Shown here piece after piece: positions 26,527 through 33,911 of a stretch of 64,000 bases of DNA. Position 1 is the stretch's first letter. The number at the start of each line of letters is the position of its first letter. The notes below the pieces were generated by a model. It searched no databases. It saw nothing but the letters and a program-made list of their open reading frames with translations, and was not told the origin of the DNA. Origin of the DNA: Saccharopolyspora flava (GTDB lineage: Bacteria; Actinomycetota; Actinomycetes; Mycobacteriales; Pseudonocardiaceae); contig NZ_FOZX01000004.1 of assembly GCF_900116135.1 (NCBI RefSeq), positions 248,001-312,000 of the forward strand. Direction: 5' to 3'. Both the position numbers and the translations under genes were made by a program.

Positions 26527-27507
26527 TCAGGCGCCGAAGCCCTTGAAGAGGGTGGTGAACTCGAAGGGCTGCTGCTCGATGCTGCTGCAGGTCGGCGACA
26601 CCGCGCCGCCCGGGCAGTCACCGTTGTCCCGGCCGGCCGACCAGAACGACAGCAGGCCGATCTTGTTGGTGTTGGCCCAGTCCAGCAGCTGACGCGCGTC
26701 GTCCTGGGTGAAGATGTTGCCGTTGAAGTTGCGGCCGATCATCGGCGTCACGCCCAGCCGGGCCCTGAGGTCGGCGTCGCTGAGGTTCGGCCAGATCTCC
26801 TTCATCTGCCGCAGCGTGCTCTCGGCGGCGGCGATCACCGCGTCGCCCCAGGGCTTCTGCGAACCGAACTCCATGGTCATCGGGTTGACCAGCACGTCGA
26901 CGCCGTGCGCGGCGGCGCTCTGCAACACCTGCACCGAGTAGGGGTCGAGACCGGTCTCGTCGGCCTGCACCCGCAGCGTGTAGCTGATCTTGGTGCCGCG
27001 CTCGGCCTGGAGCTTGGCCAGCGCCTCGTTGACGAGGTCCTGCGGGATGTTGGCCTCGACGTCGACGTCGAGGTGGTTGGCGCCGGTCGCGTCGAGGATC
27101 GCCTTGTAGGCGCCCAGCAGCTCGTCGGCGCTGCCGCAGACGCTCTCCAGGTAGGGGCCCATCGCGCCGCCGGTGGCGACGATGACATCGCCGCCCTTCG
27201 CGCGCAGCTCGTCGATCTGGCCCTTGATGGCCGGGTCGTCGACGGCCCGCTCGCCGCCCCACATCGGGGTGCAGCCCGCGGCGCTGCCGAGCACGAAGGC
27301 CAGCGTGAAGTGCTGCTGGCCGGTGGCGTCGGCGACCTCGGTGAGGGTCGGCTTCTCCTGCATCACGTCGATGTAGGGCGCGGTCTTGATCTCGGCCGGG
27401 GCGGGGGCGAGCGGGGCGGGGGCGTCCTGCGCCAGGGCGGATCCTGCCGCCAGGGGCAGCATCGAACCGGCGACGAGGGCGGTCACGATCTTGCGGGGGA
27501 TGCGCAT
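26527..27507 (-). CDS. secreted GH18 chitinase-like protein (copy 2)
   Basis: A 326-residue exported protein with a Sec signal peptide (RKIVTALVAGSMLPLAAGSALAQ, cleavage near AQD) and one GH18 TIM barrel. The catalytic motif reads NHLDVDVE with acid Glu151 and Asp147/149; canonical chitinases have DGxDxDWE, so the first Asp and the Trp are replaced. No chitin-binding module. ATG at 27507 has GGAG 7 bases upstream. The stop of the GH18 paralogue upstream is 17 bp away, so they share a transcript. Likely chitin- or peptidoglycan-related, but activity is unproven. Confidence 0.82.
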   Translation of the reverse strand: MRIPRKIVTALVAGSMLPLAAGSALAQDAPAPLAPAPAEIKTAPYIDVMQEKPTLTEVADATGQQHFTLAFVLGSAAGCTPMWGGERAVDDPAIKGQIDELRAKGGDVIVATGGAMGPYLESVCGSADELLGAYKAILDATGANHLDVDVEANIPQDLVNEALAKLQAERGTKISYTLRVQADETGLDPYSVQVLQSAAAHGVDVLVNPMTMEFGSQKPWGDAVIAAAESTLRQMKEIWPNLSDADLRARLGVTPMIGRNFNGNIFTQDDARQLLDWANTNKIGLLSFWSAGRDNGDCPGGAVSPTCSSIEQQPFEFTTLFKGFGA

Positions 27508-27524
27508 GAGGATTCTCCGGGGGA

Positions 27525-28529
27525 TCACTGGAACTCGGCGATGATCTTGGTGAACTCGTAGGGCTGCTGCTCGACGCTGCTGCACTTGCCGTCGGCCCAG
27601 CCGCCGGGCTCGGTGCAGACGCGGTCGCGGTTGAGGGCCCAGTAGGAGAGGCGGCCGATCTGCTTCTGCTTCGCGTAGTCGAGCAGCGCGCGGAAGGTGT
27701 CCGGGGTGAACAGCTCGGACGGCTGGTCGGTGTGGCCGTTCATGAGGATCACGCCGGTGCGGGCGTAGGCCGCGGCGTCGTCGAACTCGGGGTGGATCTG
27801 GCGCAGCTGCTGGTGGAAGGCCTCGGCGACGGAGATGGCGCTGTTGGCCATGTCCTGGCCGGGGCCGCCGTAGTCGAAGTCCATGATCTTGAACAGGTCG
27901 ATCTCGGCACCCATGTCCTTGGCGCGCTGGATCTCGGCCTTGCCCGCCTCGTTGAGACCGACGGTCGTCATCGGCAGCGTCAGGGTGACGTGCAGGTCGG
28001 CGTTGCGCTCCTTGAGGATCTTGATGGCCTCGAAGCGCTTGGTCTCGTTGGGCACGTCGCCCAGGTCGTCGCCCTCGATGTCGAGGTCGATGTGGTTGAG
28101 CTCGTACTTGTCGATCACCTGCTGGTAGGCATCGGCGAGCGCGGTGGCGTCGGCGCAGGCCGCGGCGAGCTCGATGCCGTTGTAGCCGCCGAAGGACACC
28201 GACAGGTTGCCGCCCGCGGCGCGCACCGCGTCGGCCTTGGCCTTCACGGCGGTGTCGGTGGCGACCTCCTGACCGGGCTTGCCGTCCCAGGTCGGCGTGC
28301 AGGAATCGGTGGAGGGCGCCAGGGCGAAGGCGAAGATGTAGTCCTTCTGCCCGCTGGACTGGATCGCCTCGGCGATGTCCTGCGGGTTGTTGTCCAGCGG
28401 CATGTAGTACGGAGCCGCCTTGAGATCGCCGGGCGCGGCCTGCGCGGCCTGCCCGGTCAGGGCGCCGGCGATCGGCAGCATCAGCAGTCCGGCCGCCAGC
28501 GCGGCCCAGCGGATCGGTTTCCTCGTCAC
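27525..28529 (-). CDS. secreted GH18 chitinase-like protein (copy 1)
   Basis: A 334-residue exported GH18 protein; signal peptide MTRKPIRWAALAAGLLMLPIAG then GQAAQAAPGD. Catalytic segment NHIDLDIE keeps the DxDxE core (Glu152) while the usual first Asp is Asn and the Trp is Ile. TLTLPMTTVGL and FKIMDFDYGG are typical of the GH18 barrel. GTG at 28529 has GGGGAG upstream; earlier in-frame sequence does not look like a signal peptide. A DasR-type operator lies ~145 bp upstream. First gene of the GH18 pair. Confidence 0.84.
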   Translation of the reverse strand: MTRKPIRWAALAAGLLMLPIAGALTGQAAQAAPGDLKAAPYYMPLDNNPQDIAEAIQSSGQKDYIFAFALAPSTDSCTPTWDGKPGQEVATDTAVKAKADAVRAAGGNLSVSFGGYNGIELAAACADATALADAYQQVIDKYELNHIDLDIEGDDLGDVPNETKRFEAIKILKERNADLHVTLTLPMTTVGLNEAGKAEIQRAKDMGAEIDLFKIMDFDYGGPGQDMANSAISVAEAFHQQLRQIHPEFDDAAAYARTGVILMNGHTDQPSELFTPDTFRALLDYAKQKQIGRLSYWALNRDRVCTEPGGWADGKCSSVEQQPYEFTKIIAEFQ

Positions 28530-29121
28530 GGGGTCTCCCCTCAGGACGACCCGGTCGCGAATCCTCGGGTCGTGAATCGATCCGGAACGCGGCGCGCTCG
28601 GCCCCGGAGAACGGTCAGGTGGAATTCCGATAGCGCGGCAGAACGTATGGTCCGGCCTGTGCGGTGTCAACGGGTCTAGACCATGTTGGCGAAACTGCGA
28701 AGCGGTGATCGTCGAGGTCGCGGCGTTGAAAGCGGCTGCGATGGGGAATGATTCGGCTGGTCATCGCAATTTCGCGCGGATGTGTCGCGGTATTTTCGCG
28801 TCAGGGGGATCGCATTCTCGGGGAAGTGGCAAAATCCCAGTCTGCGCCGATTCTTCCCGGTTGCGGGCGCTGCGCGGAAGGCCTTCTCCACTACGTCGTT
28901 CCGGGGGTGCTGCGCGTTAGCCGAATCGGACGGTGCCGAAGATCACGTTCCGGGGCAGGTTCGAAAGCCGCGCGGAAATGCCCGTTCTCGGCCGGATTCG
29001 ATGCCGGATTCGTTCACTCGCAACCGATTTGAGCGTCGTTGTCCGCTTCTCCCCGCGCTGCGGGGGCGTTCTACGGTGCCCTCCTCACCGCGCCGTTGGC
29101 AGAAGGAGTGAACGAGGCCCC
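28530..29121. other. 592-bp divergent intergenic region
   Basis: Separates the GH18 pair (leftward) from the NlpC/P60 genes (rightward). Apart from the dre core it is of lower G+C (about 60%) with several overlapping short ORFs lacking codon bias. A TTGTCC/TACGGT pair near 29039-29080 could be the NlpC/P60 promoter, but this is weak. No c-di-AMP (ydaO) riboswitch signature was recognised. Confidence 0.45.
28673..28682. promoter_or_regulatory. dre: DasR-type operator (dre) core GGTCTAGACC
   Basis: The perfect palindrome GGTCTAGACC sits in the context CGGGTCTAGACCATG, close to the DasR-responsive consensus (A-C/G-TGGTCTAGACCA-C/G-T) known from Streptomyces chitinase promoters. A weaker partner, TGGTCCGGCC, lies 24 bp to the left (28648-28657). 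It is 144 bp upstream of the GH18 start and reads into that operon. DasR is a GntR repressor released by glucosamine-6-phosphate. Confidence 0.7.
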
Positions 29122-30174
29122 ATGACGCACTACGCCAAGCACACGCCGAAGCGCAAGGCGCTGGTGGCGGCAGCGGCTCTGTCCACCGTAACGCTGTCGA
29201 CCCTGCTGGGCGCCTCCCCGGCCGGAGCGCAGCCCGACCAGGCGGGGTCCGCCTCCGAGGCGGCGCAGAAGCTGCGGGACCTGTCGCGGCAGGCCGAAGA
29301 GGTCACCGAGCAGTACAAGAAGGCGCAGGACGACCACGAGGCCAAGCGCCGTGACCTCGACCGGTTCAACGCCGAGGCGCAGCAGGCCGACCAGGTCGCC
29401 GCGGGCGCGCACGCGCAGGAGGAGCAGCTGCGCGGTCAGGTCGACCGGCTCAGCAAGGCCTCCTACAAGGGCTCGCGGATGAACTCCATCGCCGCGATCC
29501 TCAACTCCGAGAGCCCGGACGCCTTCCTGGACCGCGCCTCCACGCTCGACCTCATGTCGCAGCACAACAGCCGGTCGGTGCACGCCCTCTCGGACGCCAC
29601 CCACCGCGCCGAGAGCGCCCGGCAGCAGGCCTACACCGCCCGCGCCGCGGCCCAGCGCGCCGAAGCCGACGCGGCCCGGCTCGAAGGCGACATCGCCAAC
29701 CGCAAGAAGGACATGGACGCCCAGGTGTCCAAGGTCAAGGAGACCTACGAGGAGCTCAGCGACTCGGACAAGGACGCGCTGTCCGGCGTGAAGAGCAAGG
29801 TCGGCGCGCTGCTCGGTTCCGGCGTGGCGATCAAGGCGGTCAACGCGGCGCTGAGCAAGCAGGGCTCGCCGTACGTCTTCGGCGCCAAGGGCCCCAGCTC
29901 GTTCGACTGCTCCGGTCTGGTGCAGTGGGCCTACAAGCAGGCGGGCGTGTCGCTGCCGGCCTCGACGCAGTCGCAGGTGTCGGTGGGCACCAAGGTGTCG
30001 CAGTCGTCGATGAAGCCCGGCGACCTCATCTTCTTCTACTCCTCGGCCAGCCACGTGGGCATCTACATCGGCAACGGCAAGATGGTGCACGCGCCCACCG
30101 AGGGCCAGGACGTCATGGTCGAGCAGGTCAAGTACATGGGCGAGGTGCACAGCGTCCGCCGCGTCGCGGGCTGA
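29122..30174 (+). CDS. secreted NlpC/P60 peptidoglycan endopeptidase with coiled coil (copy 1)
   Basis: A 350-residue exported RipA-like hydrolase. Signal peptide about 1-36 (KALVAAAALSTVTLSTLLG, ASPAGAQ). Residues ~45-230 form an Ala/Gln/Glu-rich coiled coil that often blocks the active site. The NlpC/P60 domain has catalytic Cys263 in FDCSGLVQWAYKQAG, His311 in SHVGIYIG and His323 in MVHAP. It would cut the stem peptide of peptidoglycan. ATG at 29122 follows AAGGAG and ACGAGG. About 80% identical by eye to the next gene, a tandem duplication. Confidence 0.93.
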   Translation: MTHYAKHTPKRKALVAAAALSTVTLSTLLGASPAGAQPDQAGSASEAAQKLRDLSRQAEEVTEQYKKAQDDHEAKRRDLDRFNAEAQQADQVAAGAHAQEEQLRGQVDRLSKASYKGSRMNSIAAILNSESPDAFLDRASTLDLMSQHNSRSVHALSDATHRAESARQQAYTARAAAQRAEADAARLEGDIANRKKDMDAQVSKVKETYEELSDSDKDALSGVKSKVGALLGSGVAIKAVNAALSKQGSPYVFGAKGPSSFDCSGLVQWAYKQAGVSLPASTQSQVSVGTKVSQSSMKPGDLIFFYSSASHVGIYIGNGKMVHAPTEGQDVMVEQVKYMGEVHSVRRVAG

Positions 30175-30411
30175 CCTGGTTCGTCGGGGCGCACGTCGTC
30201 GCGGCGCCGCCCGGTGTTAGCCGGGAGCGGCGGTGCGAAGGATCACGATCGGCGGATGGCCGGAGGGCCTCCCTCCACTTCGGCCGGTTGAGATCGTTGT
30301 CGCAGCGCACGACTTCATCGAGGGGATTTGGCCGGTTCCGGCCTCCGGTTGAGCGGGCATCTAGGGTGACCGCCCACTGCCGCAGTCCCGCTCGAAGGAG
30401 TGAACGGCCCC

Positions 30412-31449
30412 ATGTCGAACGCGCACCACGTCCCCAAGCGCACCGCGCTGCTGGCGGTCGCGGCCGTCTCCACCGCGATGCTCGGCGGCGCCCCGGCGGC
30501 GGTGGCCCAGCCCGAGTCCGGCGAGGCGTCGCAGGCCGCGCAGAAGCTGCGCGAGCTGTCCCGGCAGGCCGAGGTCCTCACCGAGGACTACAAGAAGGCG
30601 CAGGACGATCACGAGGCCAAGCGCCGCGATCTCGACCGGTTCAACGCCGAGGCGCAGCAGGCCGACAAGGTCGCCGCGGGAGCGCACGCGCAGGAGGAGC
30701 AGCTGCGGGGCCGGGTCGACCGGCTCAGCGAGGCCTCCTACAAGGGCGCCCGGATGAACTCGATCGGCGCCGTCCTGGACAGCGAAACCCCGGACGCGTT
30801 CCTGGATCGCGCCGCCGCGCTGGACCTGATGGCCCAGCACAACAACGAGGCCGTGCACGCCTTCGCCGACGCCACCCACCGCGCCGAGAGCGCGCAGCAG
30901 CAGGCCCACGCGGCCCGCGCCGGAGCGGAGCGGGCCGAGGCCGACGCGGCCCGGCTCGAAGGCGACATCGCCAACCGCAAGAAGGACATGGACGCGCAGG
31001 TCGCCAAGGTCAAGGAGCAGTACGAGGAGCTCAGCGAGAAGGACAAGGACGCGCTGTCCGGGGTGACCAGCGCGGTCGGCCAGCTCGCCGGGTCCGGTGC
31101 GGCGATCAAGGCGGTGAACGCGGCGCTGAGCAAGCAGGGCTCGCCGTACGTCTTCGGCGCCAAGGGCCCGTCGGAGTTCGACTGCTCGGGCCTGGTGCAG
31201 TGGGCCTACAAGCAGGCCGGTGTCGACCTGCCCAGCTCGACGCGGTCCCAGGTCTCGGCGGGCCGCTCGGTGTCCCAGTCGGAGATGAAGCCGGGCGACA
31301 TCGTCTTCTTCTACAGCTCCGCCAGCCACGACGGCATCTACATCGGCAACGGCAAGATCGTGCACGCCCCGACCGAGGGTCAGGACGTCACGGTCGAGGA
31401 GGTCGAGTACATGGGCGAGGTGCACAGCGTCCGCCGCGTCGCGGGCTGA
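30412..31449 (+). CDS. secreted NlpC/P60 peptidoglycan endopeptidase with coiled coil (copy 2)
   Basis: A 345-residue paralogue of the preceding gene with the same layout: signal peptide to about residue 33, coiled coil, then NlpC/P60 domain with Cys258 in FDCSGLVQWAYKQAG, His306 in SHDGIYIG and a third His in IVHAP. Val after the catalytic His is replaced by Asp. The leader GAAGGAGTGAACG just before the start is shared with copy 1. Own promoter region of 237 bp, so expression may differ from copy 1. Confidence 0.93.
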   Translation: MSNAHHVPKRTALLAVAAVSTAMLGGAPAAVAQPESGEASQAAQKLRELSRQAEVLTEDYKKAQDDHEAKRRDLDRFNAEAQQADKVAAGAHAQEEQLRGRVDRLSEASYKGARMNSIGAVLDSETPDAFLDRAAALDLMAQHNNEAVHAFADATHRAESAQQQAHAARAGAERAEADAARLEGDIANRKKDMDAQVAKVKEQYEELSEKDKDALSGVTSAVGQLAGSGAAIKAVNAALSKQGSPYVFGAKGPSEFDCSGLVQWAYKQAGVDLPSSTRSQVSAGRSVSQSEMKPGDIVFFYSSASHDGIYIGNGKIVHAPTEGQDVTVEEVEYMGEVHSVRRVAG

Positions 31450-31608
31450 CCCGGTTGCGCGCCTCGGGTGGTGTTGCCGCCGTTCGTCACCGGATCGAAA
31501 CCTCCTCCGCTACAGTGTGTGCTGCTTCGATCACCAAGAGGCATGTTCCAGGTCCCCATCCCGCGTGAACTGGGGTTCGGGCCGAGGCCGAGAACGTTGG
31601 GAGAACGG

Positions 31609-32067
31609 ATGTTAAGCAGGATCGCGATGGTGTCGGTGACCGCGGCGGCCACCGTGCTGCCCCTCGGTGCGGCGAGCGCCGCCGCCGAGCCGGCGCCGGA
31701 GCCGCAGCTGGTTCCCGGCACCCCCTGCACCGCCACCGCGCACGCGTGCGTGAGCCTGTCGCGCAACCGCGCCTGGCTGATCCGCGCGGGCGAGGTCTAC
31801 TACGGCGAGGCCTCCGCGCTGGGCGGCCGCCCCGACACCCCCACCCCCGCAGGCACCTTCCACGTGACGTGGAAGGACAAGGACCACCACAGCCGCGAGT
31901 TCGACGCCCCGATGCCGAACTCGGTGTTCTTCACCAACACCGGCGTCGCGTTCCACCAGGGCAGCCTCACCGATCGCTCCGCGGGCTGCGTCCACCTGTC
32001 GAAGAAGTCCTCCGAGGTGTTCTTCGACAAGCTCCAGGTCGGTGACGAGGTCCAGGTCGTGCCGTGA
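31609..32067 (+). CDS. minimal secreted L,D-transpeptidase (YkuD)
   Basis: A 152-residue exported protein: signal peptide MLSRIAMVSVTAAATVLPLG then AASAAAEP, followed by a bare YkuD domain. Active-site segment HQGSLTDRSAGCVHL with His116 and nucleophile Cys127; the usual SHGC is SAGC. No Ig-like or peptidoglycan-binding module, unlike mycobacterial LdtMt enzymes. The ATG at 31609 has GGGAGA upstream; the longer ORF would bury the signal peptide. Probably acts on 3-3 cross-links or protein anchoring beside the two endopeptidases. Confidence 0.87.
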   Translation: MLSRIAMVSVTAAATVLPLGAASAAAEPAPEPQLVPGTPCTATAHACVSLSRNRAWLIRAGEVYYGEASALGGRPDTPTPAGTFHVTWKDKDHHSREFDAPMPNSVFFTNTGVAFHQGSLTDRSAGCVHLSKKSSEVFFDKLQVGDEVQVVP

Positions 32068-32083
32068 TCGAGCGCTGACCGAG

Positions 32084-32126
32084 CAGGCCCGTGATCCCGT
32101 CCGAGTCCGGCGGGGACGCGGGCCTG
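32084..32126. terminator. hairpin between convergent genes
   Basis: CAGGCCCG (32084-32091) pairs with CGGGCCTG (32119-32126), with an inner partially paired segment, between the convergent L,D-transpeptidase and TetR genes. Moderate support only. Confidence 0.45.
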
Positions 32127-32133
32127 TCGCGTC

Positions 32134-32736
32134 TCAGGAAGTCGCCGGCAGGGCGTCGTCGAGGGTTTTCGCCCACTGGGCCACGATGTTCTCGCGGCGC
32201 GTGGAGTCGTCGGTGAGGACGTCGGCGAGGCCCAGGCCGCGCGCCATGTCGAGGGTGGCCTGCACCAGGCGCCGGGTGGTGGGATCGCGGTCGTCGGCGC
32301 CGAGCATCTCGATCGCCACCTGGTGGACCGAACGCCCGAACCTGGCCTCCAGCGGGACGATCCGCTCCCGCAGCGACGGGTCCGCCGCGGCGGCCGTCCA
32401 GACCTGCAGGGCGGCCTTGAACAGGTCGCCGGTGAAGTAGTCGACCACCCGCGCGACCACGGCCTCGGTGCGGCCGGGCCCCTCGGGAAGCCGGGTGCCC
32501 TCCGCGCGGATCTCGGCCATCCGCGCGTCGAACATGTGCTCCAGAGCAGCGGTGATGAGGTCCTCGCGAGCCGGGAAGTGGTGCTGCGCGGCGCCCCGCG
32601 ACACCCCCGCCCGCTGCGCGGCGGCCGTGACCGTCGTGGCGTCCCACCCCTGCGACGCCAAGCAGTCGATGGTGGCCTCCAGCAAGCGCTGCCGCGTCAC
32701 GCGACTGCGATCCTGCTTCGGCTCACGCGACCTCAT
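32134..32736 (-). CDS. TetR-family regulator at the end of the acyl-CoA operon
   Basis: A 200-residue TetR protein: HTH region RLLEATIDCLASQGWDATTVTAAAQRAGVSRGAAQHHFPAREDLI in pieces, then a C-terminal ligand domain. ATG at 32736 (a GTG one codon earlier is equivalent). It lies 14 bp after the last acyl-CoA dehydrogenase gene on the same strand, so it is probably the operon's own regulator, acting at the palindrome 41182-41199. Ligand probably an acyl-CoA (inference). Confidence 0.85.
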   Translation of the reverse strand: MRSREPKQDRSRVTRQRLLEATIDCLASQGWDATTVTAAAQRAGVSRGAAQHHFPAREDLITAALEHMFDARMAEIRAEGTRLPEGPGRTEAVVARVVDYFTGDLFKAALQVWTAAAADPSLRERIVPLEARFGRSVHQVAIEMLGADDRDPTTRRLVQATLDMARGLGLADVLTDDSTRRENIVAQWAKTLDDALPATS

Positions 32737-32750
32737 CACCGCTGATCCCC

Positions 32751-33911
32751 CTAGTACGACTTGGGCAGGCCCAGGCTGTGCTGGGCGACGTAGTTGAGGA
32801 TCATTTCACGGCTGACCGGGGCGACCCGCGCGATGCGGGCGGCTCCGAGCATCGCGGCGAGGCCGTGCTCGGAGGTCAGGCCCGAACCGCCGTGGGTCTG
32901 GATGGCGCGGTCGAGGGCGGCGATGCTGGCCTCGGCGGCGGCGTACTTGGCCATGTTCGCCGCCTCGGCGGCCTCCATGTCCTTCCCGGCGTCGTAGAGC
33001 GTGGCGGCCTTCTGCATCATCACCTTGGCCAGTTCGACCTCGATCTTGTGCTGCGCCAGCGGGTGCGCGATGCCCTGGTGCGCGCCGATCGGGGTCTTCC
33101 ACACCTGGCGCTCGTTGGCGTACTGCACGGCCCGGTCCAGCGCGTAGCGGCCCATGCCGGTGGCCAGCGCCGCGCCCAGGATGCGCTCCGGGTTCAGGCC
33201 CGAGAACAGCTGCATCAGCGCCGCGTCCTCCTCGCCGACCAGCGCGTCGGCGGGCAGCCGGACGTCGTCGAGGAACAGCGTGAACTGGCGGTCCGGGGCG
33301 ATGATGTCCATCTCCATCGGCTGCGCCACGAAGTTCGGCGCGTCGGTGGGCACGATGAACAGCGCGGGCTTGAGCTTGCCGGTCCGGGAGTCCTCGGTGC
33401 GCGCCACGACCAGCACCGCGTCGGCCTGGTCGACACCGGAGATGAACACCTTCTGGCCCTGCAGCACCCAGTCGGCGCCGTCGCGGCGGGCGGTGGTGGT
33501 GATGTGGTGCGAGTTCGAGCCCGCGTCCGGTTCGGTGATGGCGAAGACCATCGTGGTGGTGGCGTCGGCGAGTCCCGGCAGCCAGCGCTGCTTCTGCTCG
33601 GCCGTGCCGTACTTGGTGATGATCGTGCCGCAGATCGCGGGGGAGACCACGACCAGCAGCAGCCCCGCGCCCTGGGCGGCGAGCTCCTCCTGCACCAGCG
33701 CGAGCTCGTAGATGCCCGCACCGCCCCCGCCGTACTCCTCGGGGATGTTGACGCCGAGGAACCCGAGCTGCCCGGCCTCGTTCCAGAGCTCGGTCAGCGG
33801 CTCGTGCGCACGCGCCTTGGGCAGCACGTAGTCGACGTGGTTGTAGCGCTGGGCGAGCTTGGCGACGGAGGCGCGCAGCTCCTTCTGCTCGTCGGTCTCG
33901 ATGAAGCTCAT
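32751..33911 (-). CDS. acyl-CoA dehydrogenase (FadE12-like position)
   Basis: A 386-residue FAD-dependent acyl-CoA dehydrogenase: NIPEEYGGGGAG, VFAITEPDAGSNSHH (FAD-binding region), QGQKVFISGVDQADA and the C-terminal TSEHGLAAMLGAARIARVAP. Catalytic-base position cannot be fixed by eye. ATGA overlap with the biotin-carboxylase gene. The operon order matches Mycobacterium tuberculosis fadE12-accA2-accD2-fadE13-Rv0976c, a branched/odd acyl-CoA or leucine-type catabolic set. Confidence 0.9.
   Translation of the reverse strand: MSFIETDEQKELRASVAKLAQRYNHVDYVLPKARAHEPLTELWNEAGQLGFLGVNIPEEYGGGGAGIYELALVQEELAAQGAGLLLVVVSPAICGTIITKYGTAEQKQRWLPGLADATTTMVFAITEPDAGSNSHHITTTARRDGADWVLQGQKVFISGVDQADAVLVVARTEDSRTGKLKPALFIVPTDAPNFVAQPMEMDIIAPDRQFTLFLDDVRLPADALVGEEDAALMQLFSGLNPERILGAALATGMGRYALDRAVQYANERQVWKTPIGAHQGIAHPLAQHKIEVELAKVMMQKAATLYDAGKDMEAAEAANMAKYAAAEASIAALDRAIQTHGGSGLTSEHGLAAMLGAARIARVAPVSREMILNYVAQHSLGLPKSY

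Noticed and set aside
28684-29121. Possible c-di-AMP (ydaO-type) riboswitch before the NlpC/P60 gene
   Set aside because: Such riboswitches precede NlpC/P60 and RpfA genes in many actinobacteria, but I could not find their conserved purine-rich blocks here.
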